51,093 nucleotides of DNA. It comes from an uncultured Gemmiger sp. (GTDB lineage Bacteria > Bacillota > Clostridia > Oscillospirales > Ruminococcaceae). Position numbers and translations under genes: made by a program. The stretch spans positions 1 through 51,093 of the forward strand of contig CANRLV010000009.1 in assembly GCA_947631565.1 (NCBI GenBank). The letters run 5' to 3'. Position 1 is the stretch's first letter, and the number at the start of each line of letters is the position of its first letter. Positions 35,624-44,810 of this stretch are shown piece by piece. The notes under the pieces are model-generated. The model made no database searches, was not told the DNA's origin, and was given only the letters and a program-made list of their open reading frames with translations.

Positions 35624-35839
35624 TTAGTTGACGGGGCTACTGGCCTTGTCGGTAAGGCCGAGGTAGTTTTGAATCTTGGCCTTAATAACAGGTGAGACAA
35701 TCGTGCCATTGATAACGGCCGATACTTGCGGCCGGCTGACTCCGATCTCACGGGCCAATTCGGTCACGGTCATATCGTTGCGCCGAATCATAGCGCACTT
35801 GGCTTCAACAGCCCAGTCGGGAGTAGGAACGGATTTCAT
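35624..35839 (-). CDS. Cro-like HTH repressor
   Basis: A 71 aa protein consisting mainly of a Cro/CI HTH: DWAVEAKCAMIRRNDMTVTELAREIGVSRPQVSAVINGTIVSPVIKAKI. Its size and place, second gene on the lytic side of the divergent repressor region, fit a Cro-type regulator. It would repress the CI-like promoter to commit to lysis. Upstream is AAAGAAAGGAGGCTGCAC, a strong SD. Confidence 0.75.
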   Translation of the reverse strand: MKSVPTPDWAVEAKCAMIRRNDMTVTELAREIGVSRPQVSAVINGTIVSPVIKAKIQNYLGLTDKASSPVN

Positions 35840-35900
35840 GTGCAGCCTCCTTTCTTTTTTTGCCTGTATTTACATTTGTATTAAAAAGATGTAGAATAAA

Positions 35901-36293
35901 CTAAGAGTTTGCATACAGCGCCGGGAACATGGCGGCGAACTTCCGGGACTGGTACTCAGACCATGCGGCCTGCTGGCGCATGCTGTTCTGCAGGGCTTCT
36001 TCCTCGCGCCGTTCCCTCTCCAACCGGGCGGCCTCGCGCTCCTTGTTCAGCGCGGCCAGCTCCCCCGGCGTCAAGACGATGCGCCGGCGCAGCGCCGCCT
36101 CTTGGACGGTGATTTGCAAGATGGCCTTGTTGTCGGCGGTAGTGAGGGTGTCCTTGACCTCGATATCCCAAAAACGGTGGTTTTCAAGGTCGGCTATCTT
36201 CGCCTCGCACCATGCGCGGGTCACCGCATCCTGCAAAGACAGCCCTTCGGCATGGTAGCGCTGGGCCTCTTTCATGACCTCATGTTTATCCAT
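35901..36293 (-). CDS. First early lytic gene, function unknown
   Basis: A 130 aa protein starting MDKHEVMKEAQRYHAEGLSLQDAV after AAAGGGGGC. The C-terminal half is a charged coiled coil (LAALNKEREAARLERERREEEALQNSMRQQAAW). It lies directly behind the minus-strand early promoter with operator sites, so it is the first gene expressed on induction. It may be an anti-repressor or host-takeover factor; no family was recognised. Confidence 0.6.
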   Translation of the reverse strand: MDKHEVMKEAQRYHAEGLSLQDAVTRAWCEAKIADLENHRFWDIEVKDTLTTADNKAILQITVQEAALRRRIVLTPGELAALNKEREAARLERERREEEALQNSMRQQAAWSEYQSRKFAAMFPALYANS

Positions 36294-36315
36294 GTGCTTG
36301 CCCCCTTTTGGGAAT

Positions 36316-36394
36316 ATCCACGATTGTGGATTACATTTGTAATTATAATCCGCGTTTGTGGATTTGTAAAGGCGCATAATACACAAATATGGAT
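36316..36394. promoter_or_regulatory. Lysis-lysogeny operator region: three repressor sites about 32 bp apart
   Basis: Three 16-bp operators fit ATCCRCNNNNGTGGAT: 36316-36331 (perfect dyad), 36348-36363 (one mismatch) and 36379-36394 (two mismatches). Spacing is 32 and 31 bp, about three helical turns. A separate 14-bp perfect dyad ATTACATTTGTAAT lies at 36330-36343. The region separates the divergent CI-like repressor (+) and early lytic operon (-). Confidence 0.75.
36342..36370 (-). promoter_or_regulatory. Early lytic promoter (minus strand)
   Basis: TTTACA, 17-bp spacer, TATAAT on the minus strand, with operator 2 occupying the spacer and operators 1 and 3 on either side. Repressor binding would block it directly. 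The diverging repressor promoter (plus strand) is weaker, with TTTGTG / TAATAC as the best visible pair. Confidence 0.75.
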
Positions 36395-36414
36395 TTTATT
36401 TCTTGGTGATTCTT

Positions 36415-36750
36415 ATGACAATCAATGAAAAAATCTTAAAGTCGCTGAAAGATGGCGGCACAACTCAAAAAGAGCTTGCCGCCGCTATAGGTGTTCCTTA
36501 TTCAACGCTCAACAGTTGGCTGAAACTAAAACGTGATGTGCCATCACAGTATCTCGTCCCAATTTGCGAAGCGCTGGGCATGTCAATAGATAATCTTCTT
36601 TACGGCGATGGCACGATTTTTCATAGCCCAGCTGTATTAAATGAAGACCAAATTTCCTTGCTTAATAGCGCCAAAACTTTATCTGATGATGAATTGCAAA
36701 AAGTACTTGAGTACATTAAATTCGTAAAAAGCCAGCGCAAGCCGGAATGA
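36415..36750 (+). CDS. CI-like phage repressor (short XRE type)
   Basis: A 111 aa protein starting MTINEKILKSLKDGG after GGTGATTCTT. HTH residues 10-55: TTQKELAAAIGVPYSTLNSWLKLKRDVPSQYLVPICEALG. The C-terminal half is a short helical module (LLNSAKTLSDDELQKVLEYIKFVKSQ) rather than a LexA-like peptidase, so SOS self-cleavage is unlikely and induction probably needs an anti-repressor or proteolysis. It is divergent from the early lytic operon across three operators. Codon usage is AT-richer than its neighbours. Confidence 0.88.
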   Translation: MTINEKILKSLKDGGTTQKELAAAIGVPYSTLNSWLKLKRDVPSQYLVPICEALGMSIDNLLYGDGTIFHSPAVLNEDQISLLNSAKTLSDDELQKVLEYIKFVKSQRKPE

Positions 36751-36763
36751 TATCATGATATCA
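36748..36763. promoter_or_regulatory. Perfect 16-bp palindrome between repressor and lipoprotein genes
   Basis: TGATATCATGATATCA is a full 16-bp palindrome overlapping the repressor stop codon and lying just before the lipoprotein SD (AAAGAGGAGG). It may be an operator or a weak hairpin that tunes lipoprotein translation. Confidence 0.4.
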
Positions 36764-36780
36764 AAGAGGAGGATGTTCCC

Positions 36781-37320
36781 ATGAGAAAGGTCCTTTCCAT
36801 CACCATGGCCGCCCTGATGCTCCTTTCGCTCGTCGCCTGCGGCGGTTCCGATAAGGAGCCGGAATCCACGCCAGAGCCGACGCCGGCCGCCGAACCTACG
36901 CCAGAACCAACGCCGGAGCCCACAGAGGAGCCGGAAGACAGCACCGACAAGGACGGTGACGGCATTCTTGACAGTGGGACTTATACGCTACCGTGCGGCG
37001 TGGAGCTTGATTTCTCGCCAAAGGTCCGCAATGATACGACTGGAAACTGGCGGTTCTCTGCAACCGCGTACAATGTGCCCCCCGCCGACTTCGCCTTTGA
37101 GTATTATCAGATGATGTTCTCGTCCGATGACGAGATCCACGCCATCTGGAACGCCACGCTCGGCACCATGACCCGTGTCAGCGTCATGTCTGGCCTGCTG
37201 TTCGTTGACACGATGGAGTACGTCGACGGCGAGCAACACGATGCAAACCTTTTATTCTCTGGCATGCTGCTTGACAGTCGTGTACTGGATGCCGCCACAG
37301 GTGAAGAAGTCGAACTGTAA
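36781..37320 (+). CDS. Prophage-encoded lipoprotein (lysogenic conversion moron)
   Basis: A 179 aa lipoprotein: signal peptide MRKVLSITMAALMLLSLVAC with lipobox LVAC, then a Pro/Glu/Thr-rich spacer (PEPTPAAEPTPEPT) and a small domain (residues 60-179) with SGTYTLPCGVELDF...AYNVPPADFAFEYYQMMF. It is expressed in the lysogen direction immediately behind the repressor. Phage lipoproteins in this position often cause superinfection exclusion or alter the cell surface. That function is inference; the domain is not recognised. Confidence 0.8.
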   Translation: MRKVLSITMAALMLLSLVACGGSDKEPESTPEPTPAAEPTPEPTPEPTEEPEDSTDKDGDGILDSGTYTLPCGVELDFSPKVRNDTTGNWRFSATAYNVPPADFAFEYYQMMFSSDDEIHAIWNATLGTMTRVSVMSGLLFVDTMEYVDGEQHDANLLFSGMLLDSRVLDAATGEEVEL

Positions 37321-37349
37321 AAGGGCGGCTACCCTGGACGGACAGCCGC
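37320..37349 (-). terminator. Intrinsic terminator after the 40-aa minus-strand gene
   Basis: A GGCGGCT/AGCCGCC stem (about 37325-37349) with 13-nt loop; on the minus strand it is followed by CTTTTAC. It is just downstream of the 40-aa gene and between convergent transcripts of that gene and the lipoprotein. Confidence 0.45.
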
Positions 37350-37358
37350 CGCGGTGCA

Positions 37359-37481
37359 TCAGCTGCTATGTAGCTGCTCGATGTACCTTTGCACTTGCTT
37401 TACTTCCTCTGGCGTCAGTGTGGCGATTTGCGCCTCAATCTGCCGCAGCAAGGCTTCGCGGGAGTCTTTGACTTCTTGCAT
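37359..37481 (-). CDS. Small coiled-coil protein, 40 aa
   Basis: Starts MQEVKDSREALLRQIEAQIATLTPEEVKQVQRYIEQLHSS after GGAGAAAGC. The C-terminal LTPEEVKQVQRYIEQL helix is similar to the end of the CI-like repressor (LSDDELQKVLEYIKFV), so it may pair with or compete for repressor dimerisation. It is on the minus strand within a plus-strand lysogeny region. Whether it is expressed is uncertain. Confidence 0.5.
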   Translation of the reverse strand: MQEVKDSREALLRQIEAQIATLTPEEVKQVQRYIEQLHSS

Positions 37482-37611
37482 CTTGCTTTCTCCTTTATAA
37501 TTATTTGGGCATCGCCCACCCTCACGATACCCGCGCAAAGTGTCGGATGCTGTAGATTGTACGGGGTGTGTCGGATTATCACCGTTTCGGTTATTCTCTC
37601 CCCACAAAAGC

Positions 37612-37659
37612 AAAAAAGGCGCTCCGCCCAGCCCGGATATACCGGTCAGACGGAGCGCC
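37612..37659 (-). terminator. Minus-strand terminator upstream of integrase
   Basis: A 9-bp GC-rich stem GGCGCTCCG/CGGAGCGCC (37618-37626/37651-37659) followed on the minus strand by TTTTTTGCTTTTG. On the plus strand there is no T-run. It would stop transcripts antisense to the integrase gene before they enter 37359-37481. It may also fold in the integrase leader RNA. Confidence 0.65.
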
Positions 37660-37688
37660 GTGGATTATCGCAATGGCAGGAGGCTATC

Positions 37689-38753
37689 ATGCCCGCATAC
37701 AAAGACGGCAAGACGTGGATGGCCCGCTTCTACTATACTGACTTCACCGGTGCGCGTCGTCAGAAGAAGAAGCGGGGATTCGCCACGATGCGCGAGGCCA
37801 AAGATTATGAGCGGGATTTCAAGGCCCAGACCAGCCGCAGCATCGGTATGACCTTCGGGAAGCTGGTGGACGTCTATCTCAGCGATTCAGAGGGGCGCGT
37901 CCGGGCCTCCACCATCGAGAACAAGCGGGCCATCATCGAGACTTGGATACTCCCCTATTTCAAGCGCCGCGCCCTCGACGAGATAACCCCCATCGATGTG
38001 CGCGAATGGCAGAACAAGCTCATGTCTTACCGCACGAAAGGTGGCAATTTGCTGAAGCCGACCTATCTACGCTCCATCCATGCGCAACTCTCGGCCATCT
38101 TCAACTATGCCGTCAAATTCTACCAGCTGCCTCAAAATCCATGTAAGGTGACTGGCGGCATGGGCGAGAATCACGCGGACAGCATGAAGATATGGACGGA
38201 GAGCGATTTCAAGAAGTTCATCGCCCTGGTCGATCGCCCGGACTACCACCTGGCCTTTGATCTTCTGTTCTATGATGGGCTGCGCTGCGGCGAGCTGCTC
38301 GCCCTGCTGCAAAGCGACCTCAATGATAACAACGAGCTGTCCATCACAAAAAGCTATAAGAGGACCGGCAGACAAGACAGCATCGGCCCGACCAAGACCC
38401 GCAACTCCATCCGCAAGGTGCCCACGCCGCCGTGGCTGGCTGACGAGTACCGGGAGTACTGCCGGCGTCTGTACGGACTGCAGGCCGATACCCGCATCTT
38501 TCCTTGGACGGCTCACGCGCTCAAGAAGCAAGCCGACTACTACGCCGACAAGGCCGGCCTGCCGCGCATCCGTCTGCATGACTTCCGGCACAGCAGCGCA
38601 TCGTACCTGATCGACATGGGCGCCAGCGTGGCCCTTGTGGCCGAGCGCCTGGGGGACACGATGCAGATGATAATGCGGACCTATGCCCACCTGTATCCGA
38701 TACGGCAGATTGACATCATCGAGCAGATGCAGCGTTCCGGCGCCGAAAAATAA
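37689..38753 (+). CDS. int: Phage tyrosine integrase
   Basis: A 354 aa tyrosine recombinase starting MPAYKDGKTWMARFYYTDF after AGGAGGCTATC. N-terminal AP2-like arm-binding domain (residues 1-45), SAM-like core-binding domain (about 50-155), catalytic domain with the first Arg in LRCGELLAL, HDFRHSSASYLI (H-x-x-R), and RTYAHLY with the nucleophilic Tyr. It catalyses integration and excision. It ends 77 bp before the guaA stop codon and is the right-most phage gene. Codons upstream of 37689 are open but non-coding in character. Confidence 0.96.
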   Translation: MPAYKDGKTWMARFYYTDFTGARRQKKKRGFATMREAKDYERDFKAQTSRSIGMTFGKLVDVYLSDSEGRVRASTIENKRAIIETWILPYFKRRALDEITPIDVREWQNKLMSYRTKGGNLLKPTYLRSIHAQLSAIFNYAVKFYQLPQNPCKVTGGMGENHADSMKIWTESDFKKFIALVDRPDYHLAFDLLFYDGLRCGELLALLQSDLNDNNELSITKSYKRTGRQDSIGPTKTRNSIRKVPTPPWLADEYREYCRRLYGLQADTRIFPWTAHALKKQADYYADKAGLPRIRLHDFRHSSASYLIDMGASVALVAERLGDTMQMIMRTYAHLYPIRQIDIIEQMQRSGAEK

Positions 38754-38774
38754 GCCCAAACTAAGCCCAAAACG

Positions 38775-38824
38775 CAAAAATAGACCCCCGTTTATAACGT
38801 GTTATCGTTACAAATGGGGGTTTT
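38775..38824. terminator. Bidirectional terminator between integrase and guaA
   Basis: ACCCCC-TTT / AAA-GGGGGT stem (38784-38793/38812-38821) with an inner ATAAC-GTTAT hairpin. T-runs exist on both sides: TCTATTTTTG on the minus strand for guaA, and TTTTGTC on the plus strand for int. Confidence 0.7.
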
Positions 38825-38829
38825 GTCAA

Positions 38830-40374
<1,545 letters not shown>

Positions 40375-40414
40375 AAAATAGCTCCTTTGCAGTCCAACGT
40401 TTCCTTTTACCAAG

Positions 40415-40455
40415 ATTATAGCATACCGGGCTGTCCGAAACAAGACAGCCCGGTA
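40415..40455 (-). promoter_or_regulatory. guaA promoter with an embedded 12-bp inverted repeat
   Basis: TTGTTT, 17-bp spacer, TGC-TATAAT (extended -10) on the minus strand. A perfect 12-bp inverted repeat TACCGGGCTGTC / GACAGCCCGGTA (40424-40435/40444-40455) has the -35 in its loop. The repeat lies 9 bp after the upstream gene stop, so it could be a terminator lacking a T-run, or an operator. Confidence 0.55.
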
Positions 40456-40463
40456 CAAATACG

Positions 40464-41063
40464 TCACTTCGCGCCCAGCTGCGCGGCCAGGCTCTCGCGC
40501 GTGTACAGCGTATTGAGCACCTGCAGCAGCGCCTGCTTGCTCAGACGCGGCGGCAGGCCGAGGCCTTGCAAAAACGCCCGGCGGCGGGCGGCGCTGTCCG
40601 CCGTGCCGGAAAGCCCCCAGTCATAGAGGTCCGTGTAGGTGATGGGCTCCCCTGCCGTTCTTTGCGCCTGCGGCTCGGCGGCCAGGGCGGTGCGCAGCGC
40701 CTGCAAAAGGGCTTCGTCCGGTATGCCCTCAACGCCGAGCAGGCCTTCCCTGCCCGGCTGCTCCTTTCGCCGTTCCTTGCCGGGGACGGCCGGCGCATAG
40801 GCGTGCAGCACCCGCTGCGGCCCGGCGATGTCGGCCACAAAGCGGCGGATGCGAAAGCCGGCGGCGTCGGGGTCGGTCAGGATGAGCAGCCCCTGTGCCG
40901 CACCCACGCGCCGGAACAGGCTTTGCATCGCTTTATCTTTAAAAATGGCAAAGCCGTCGGTCGTCAGGATGGTACCGTCGACCAGGTTTGCCAGCCGCGC
41001 GGCGTCATAGCGGCCCTCCACCACCAAAGCGCGGGTCAGCGCCAGCTTCTGCGCGCCGTTCAT
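40464..41063 (-). CDS. RNase M5-like Toprim protein
   Basis: A 199 aa protein starting at [21 protein letters not shown]. Residues 10-95 form a Toprim domain: [28 protein letters not shown]...[19 protein letters not shown], with catalytic E and DPD, matching the RNase M5 (5S rRNA maturation) family with its C-terminal DUF4093 part ([16 protein letters not shown]...[13 protein letters not shown]). RnmV would normally be near ksgA, but here it follows holA with a 4-bp overlap. 5S rRNA maturation is the probable role; another Toprim function is possible. Confidence 0.75.
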   Translation of the reverse strand: MNGAQKLALTRALVVEGRYDAARLANLVDGTILTTDGFAIFKDKAMQSLFRRVGAAQGLLILTDPDAAGFRIRRFVADIAGPQRVLHAYAPAVPGKERRKEQPGREGLLGVEGIPDEALLQALRTALAAEPQAQRTAGEPITYTDLYDWGLSGTADSAARRRAFLQGLGLPPRLSKQALLQVLNTLYTRESLAAQLGAK

Positions 41064-42091
41064 GCCTTCTCCCGTGCCAGCGCCAGCTCGCAGACAGCCT
41101 TTTGCAGCAGCAGGCCGCCGTCCAGGCGGCTGCTTTTCAGGTCCAGGTCCAGCCGCTGCAAAATCGCCAAACACTGTTCGAGCTGGGCGCGGGTGTAGCG
41201 GCCGGCCGTGCGGGCAGCGTTCTCCAACCGGTAGTTCCACCGCCCCGTATAGCCGAAATCCTTCGCCATATCGGCCAGCTGGCGGCGGCTTGACCTGGTG
41301 AGCAGGGCGCGGTACATATCGAGGTAGTTGCCCGCCAGCGCACCGGCGATGGGGATGGGCTCGTTTTGCAGCGCCAGCAGCGTCTGCAGCTTTTGCAGCG
41401 CCTGCGCCGTCTGCCCCGCCGCCACCAGCCGCACCATCTCAAAGGTGTCGGCATCCAGCGTGGCGGTGCCAAGCTCCCGGACCATATCGGCGGTGACGGT
41501 GCCATACCCGGCCAGCGCGGTCAGCTTTTCGACCTCGCCTTGCAGCCGATACTGGTCCTCGCCGCACAGGTCCAGCAGCGCCGCGTCGGCGCCGGGGGCA
41601 AAGCGCGCCCCGCTTTCGGCGGCCCGGTCCCCCAGCATCCGCAGCAGCTCAGCACGGCCCGGCTTGCCGATCTGGGCACAGTAGCCGAGCTTTTCACAGG
41701 CGGCGATGAGTGTCTGTTCCCGCTTGCCGGGGCGCAGCTTGCCGTACTGCTCCTCCAGCACCGAGGTCAGCACAAAGACGGCGTTCTCGGAGTCGGCCAG
41801 GGTGGCGCAAATTTCTTTCAGATCCCGGTCAGAATAGGCCGCGGCGCGGATAAGTGGCAGATACACGAGCCGCCGCCCGCCGAAAAACGAGATGGTCCCC
41901 GCCGCCAGCACGATCTCCTCCACCGTCGGCGTGGGACCGGGCAGCGTCGTTGTCTCGGGGTCCAGGTCGGTCAGGGCGTGCATGACCCTGCCGGCAGCCT
42001 CGCGCACGGGGGCTTCCTCGCCGGCATAGAAGTAAAACAGCGTACAGCCGTTTTTTAAACGCCTTTGCAGTTCCTTTTCACTGTACAGCAA
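41060..42091 (-). CDS. holA: DNA polymerase III delta subunit
   Basis: A 343 aa clamp-loader subunit. It probably starts at TTG (42091) after GGAGG with nine-base spacing; the next in-frame ATG options lack an SD. Segments: TLFYFYAGEEAPVREAA, VLAAGTISFFGGRRLVYLPL, EDQYRLQGEVEKLTALAG, ATLDADTFEMVRLVAAGQTAQALQ. This is the delta AAA+-like pattern without a functional Walker A. It follows comEC by a small overlap, the usual comEC-holA order in Firmicutes. The end overlaps the Toprim gene. Confidence 0.9.
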   Translation of the reverse strand: MLYSEKELQRRLKNGCTLFYFYAGEEAPVREAAGRVMHALTDLDPETTTLPGPTPTVEEIVLAAGTISFFGGRRLVYLPLIRAAAYSDRDLKEICATLADSENAVFVLTSVLEEQYGKLRPGKREQTLIAACEKLGYCAQIGKPGRAELLRMLGDRAAESGARFAPGADAALLDLCGEDQYRLQGEVEKLTALAGYGTVTADMVRELGTATLDADTFEMVRLVAAGQTAQALQKLQTLLALQNEPIPIAGALAGNYLDMYRALLTRSSRRQLADMAKDFGYTGRWNYRLENAARTAGRYTRAQLEQCLAILQRLDLDLKSSRLDGGLLLQKAVCELALAREKA

Positions 42092-44207
42092 GGGGGCTCG
42101 CCTCCTCAAACACCAGGCTTTTGCCGGGGCGGATGACCGCCGCCGGTTCGTCACCGTAATAGATCTGCCCGTAAACGTCCGGGTCCAGCCAGTGCAGGCG
42201 GCGGCTGTTGGTCAGTACCGCCGCAGCGTCCAGGCATTGCGGCGCCGCCCCGCCGGCACAGAACACATCCACCGGCACCGGCGCCGTCCATTTCGGGCTG
42301 CCGGCCAGCATGGCGGCACGCAGGCCGCCCGCCTCCACCACGGCCAGGTTGCCGGCCGTCTGGTGGTACAGCGTGACGGTGATATCCTGCCCGAAGGGCA
42401 GCGTTGTTCCCGCCTCCAGCGCCTGCACGGTCACTGTCTCGGCAGCCGTCAGGTCGATATCATTCGGCTGCTGGCGCAGGTCGATGAGCAGCGCCAGCTC
42501 CGGCGCGCCGTGGGCGGACAAATAGTCGGCCACGGCGCCGGCGTTGTAGGCGCCGCCGCGGTAAAGCACCGCGGCCTGCCCGTCCTGGGTGAGCACCGCG
42601 CAGGGGTTGCCGGCGGTGCCGACCAGCGCCACCGTGACGACGCCACGCTGTGCCCAGACGCCCAGCCCCACCGCCAATGCGGTACAAAGGGCGGCCGCCG
42701 GCAGATACCAGAGTGGCGGGCAGCGCCTGCGCAGCGCCCAAAACACCAGCGCCAGCAGGCCCAGCACGGCCAGCACCCACAGCGTGTAGCGGCGCGGCAG
42801 CGCGAGATGCGCCAGCGGCAAGCCGGCGCAAAAGCGCACAATACCCAGCATCGCGCGCAGCCAGAGCGTGAGCAGCAGGCCGGCCATGCGCATGGCCGGT
42901 GCCAGCACCGGCAGCACCGAGAATGCCAGCACCGCCGCGCCCAACAGCAGCGCCGGGCGCAGCATCCACACAACCAGCAGGTTGGTCAGCACCGCTGCGC
43001 CGCTGACCGCCATGCCGTGGGCGATGAGCACCGGCAGCGTGGCAACACTGGCCAGCGCCGCCACCTGCACCGTTTCCAAAACAGCGAACGCTGCCTGCCA
43101 CAGGACGGACAGCTCCGCAGCGCCAAGACGGCTTTGCAGCGCGCGCCGTTCGGCGGCGGCCAGCGCACCGGCCGCCAGCACGCCGAGCACAGCGCAGAAG
43201 GACAGCTGGAAACCGACATCACACGGCGCATAGGCGTTGTGCAGGCCCAGCAGCAGCGCCGCCGCACCCAGCGAAGTCAGGGTATCGGGCGGTTGGCGGA
43301 GCAGCCGCCCCGTCTGCGCCAGCAGCAGCATACACCCGGCCCGCACTACCGAGACCGAAAACCCGGTCAATGCCATATAGAACACTACCAGCGCCATACG
43401 TGCCAGCGCTGCGGCGCGCGGGCGGCGCCGGCGCCGTTCACGGTTTGGAAGGCCCGCCGGCAGCAGTCCGCACAGCAGCGTGATATGCAGACCGGAGACG
43501 GCCAGCAGGTGCGCGGCGCCCGCCTGCCGGAAGGCATGGCGCACACCGTCCTCCAGCCCGGCGCGGTCCCCCAGCAGCATGGCAGTCTCCAGCCCGGCAT
43601 AGACCGGCGGCATCCACCGGTACAGCCGCCGGCGCAGGGCTGAACGAAGCTCATTGAGCCAAAAGCGCGGAGCGCTTTTGGCTGTTTGGGCGGTGTAGCC
43701 GCCCAAACAATCGGCTTCGAGATAAATGCCATCCGCATAATTGCCAAGGCGGTACGCATCCTCCGGCAATGCCATCAGGGCAAACTCGGCCGCAAAGCGC
43801 TCGCCTGCCCCGGCGGCCGGGAAAGCGTCGCACCGCACCAGCACGGCGCCCGTGTGGCCCGGGATATCCTCCAGCCGCAGCGTGCCGCGCAGCATACCGC
43901 TTTCATACGAGGCCGCGGCGCCCGGCTCAACAGTGGCGGTGGCCGTGACTGTCTGCCCGTCGAGAGCCAGGATCGGCCGCACGGCGCCCGCCCGGAACAG
44001 CGCGGCAAACGCCAGACCCGCCCCGGCGCCCAGCAGCGGCGGCAGGGCACGCAGCACCCGGCCGCGCAGCGCAGGGCGGCAAAGCGGCAGCAGGTACCCG
44101 ACAAGTACAAACGCCGCCGCCAGCCAAACGGCAGGCAGCGGCAGTGTGGCGGCCGCCAGTTCCGCCGCGGCAAAGGCCAGGCCGAAGCCGGCCAGCTTCC
44201 GCTTCAT
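42078..44207 (-). CDS. comEC: ComEC/Rec2-type DNA internalisation protein with degenerate C-terminal MBL domain
   Basis: A 709 aa polytopic membrane protein. N-terminal OB/DUF4131 region, central competence domain with GDRAGLEDGVRHAFRQAGAAHLLAVSGLHITLL, the conserved ComEC signature, and many transmembrane helices. The C-terminal 190 residues have the position of the metallo-beta-lactamase domain but lack the DVGQGD and HxHxDH motifs (VTVALVGTAGNPCAVLTQDGQ instead). Residues about 163-188 are encoded by a palindromic DNA element. It would form the DNA channel of transformation; nuclease activity of the C terminus is doubtful. Confidence 0.9.
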   Translation of the reverse strand: MKRKLAGFGLAFAAAELAAATLPLPAVWLAAAFVLVGYLLPLCRPALRGRVLRALPPLLGAGAGLAFAALFRAGAVRPILALDGQTVTATATVEPGAAASYESGMLRGTLRLEDIPGHTGAVLVRCDAFPAAGAGERFAAEFALMALPEDAYRLGNYADGIYLEADCLGGYTAQTAKSAPRFWLNELRSALRRRLYRWMPPVYAGLETAMLLGDRAGLEDGVRHAFRQAGAAHLLAVSGLHITLLCGLLPAGLPNRERRRRRPRAAALARMALVVFYMALTGFSVSVVRAGCMLLLAQTGRLLRQPPDTLTSLGAAALLLGLHNAYAPCDVGFQLSFCAVLGVLAAGALAAAERRALQSRLGAAELSVLWQAAFAVLETVQVAALASVATLPVLIAHGMAVSGAAVLTNLLVVWMLRPALLLGAAVLAFSVLPVLAPAMRMAGLLLTLWLRAMLGIVRFCAGLPLAHLALPRRYTLWVLAVLGLLALVFWALRRRCPPLWYLPAAALCTALAVGLGVWAQRGVVTVALVGTAGNPCAVLTQDGQAAVLYRGGAYNAGAVADYLSAHGAPELALLIDLRQQPNDIDLTAAETVTVQALEAGTTLPFGQDITVTLYHQTAGNLAVVEAGGLRAAMLAGSPKWTAPVPVDVFCAGGAAPQCLDAAAVLTNSRRLHWLDPDVYGQIYYGDEPAAVIRPGKSLVFEEASPLAVQ
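43645..43719. repeat. Palindromic element inside comEC (three nested hairpins)
   Basis: Two perfect adjacent hairpins, AGCCAAAAGCGC-GGA-GCGCTTTTGGCT (43657-43683) and GTTTGGGCGG-TGTAG-CCGCCCAAAC (43684-43708), are enclosed by an outer imperfect stem CGAAGC/GCTTCG (43645-43650/43714-43719). The whole 75 bp stays in frame in comEC (25 codons). This looks like an inserted palindromic repeat. Confidence 0.6.
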
Positions 44208-44225
44208 GGCAAAACGCGGTCGGGC

Positions 44226-44765
44226 TCAGTGCAAAAACAGGGGCAGCGGCGCAAGATAAACGATGTCCTTGCGCTCGGCAGCATCGCCCTCGGCCAGCAC
44301 GGCGGCCATGCTGACGACGGTACCGGTGCTCTGGCCGACCAGCGTGGCCAACGCGTGCAGCGAGCCGCCGGTGGAGATGACGTCATCGACGATCAGGATC
44401 CGCTTGCCGTTCATCGCCTCGATGTCCTTTTTGTCGATGACGAGGGTCTGCTTGCCGGCTGTGGTGATGGACTGGTCCTCGATGACGACCGGTTCTTTCA
44501 TGTAAAGCTTGGGGCCTTTACGCGCTACGATCCACGGCTTGCCGCTCTGGCGAGCCATCTCGTAGGCCAGCGGGATGCCCTTGGCCTCGGCGGTGACGAT
44601 GACGTCGAATTCCGGCACCTTTTTGAGCAGCTCGGCCGCGCAGGCGACGGTGATCTCGACGTCGCCGAACATGATAAAGGCGGCGATGTCCAGGTGGTCG
44701 TTGACCTTGCAGATGGTCAGCTCGCGGGTCAGGCCCGCAACGTGCAGGGTATAGGTCTCAGCCAT
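44226..44765 (-). CDS. Adenine phosphoribosyltransferase-like protein
   Basis: A 179 aa type I phosphoribosyltransferase starting MAETYTLHVAGLTRELTICK. The PRPP-binding loop is KRILIVDDVISTGGSLHALATL, preceded by VIVTAEAKGIPLAYEMARQSGKPWIVARKGPKLYM, characteristic of Apt/PyrE-like and XprT proteins. It probably salvages a purine base; adenine is the usual substrate of this short type, but xanthine cannot be excluded. It has its own leader region; no riboswitch was recognised. Confidence 0.8.
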   Translation of the reverse strand: MAETYTLHVAGLTRELTICKVNDHLDIAAFIMFGDVEITVACAAELLKKVPEFDVIVTAEAKGIPLAYEMARQSGKPWIVARKGPKLYMKEPVVIEDQSITTAGKQTLVIDKKDIEAMNGKRILIVDDVISTGGSLHALATLVGQSTGTVVSMAAVLAEGDAAERKDIVYLAPLPLFLH

Positions 44766-44810
44766 GGGAAAGTCCTTCTTTCTGTATATAGTGTTGTACA
44801 ATTTAAATTC

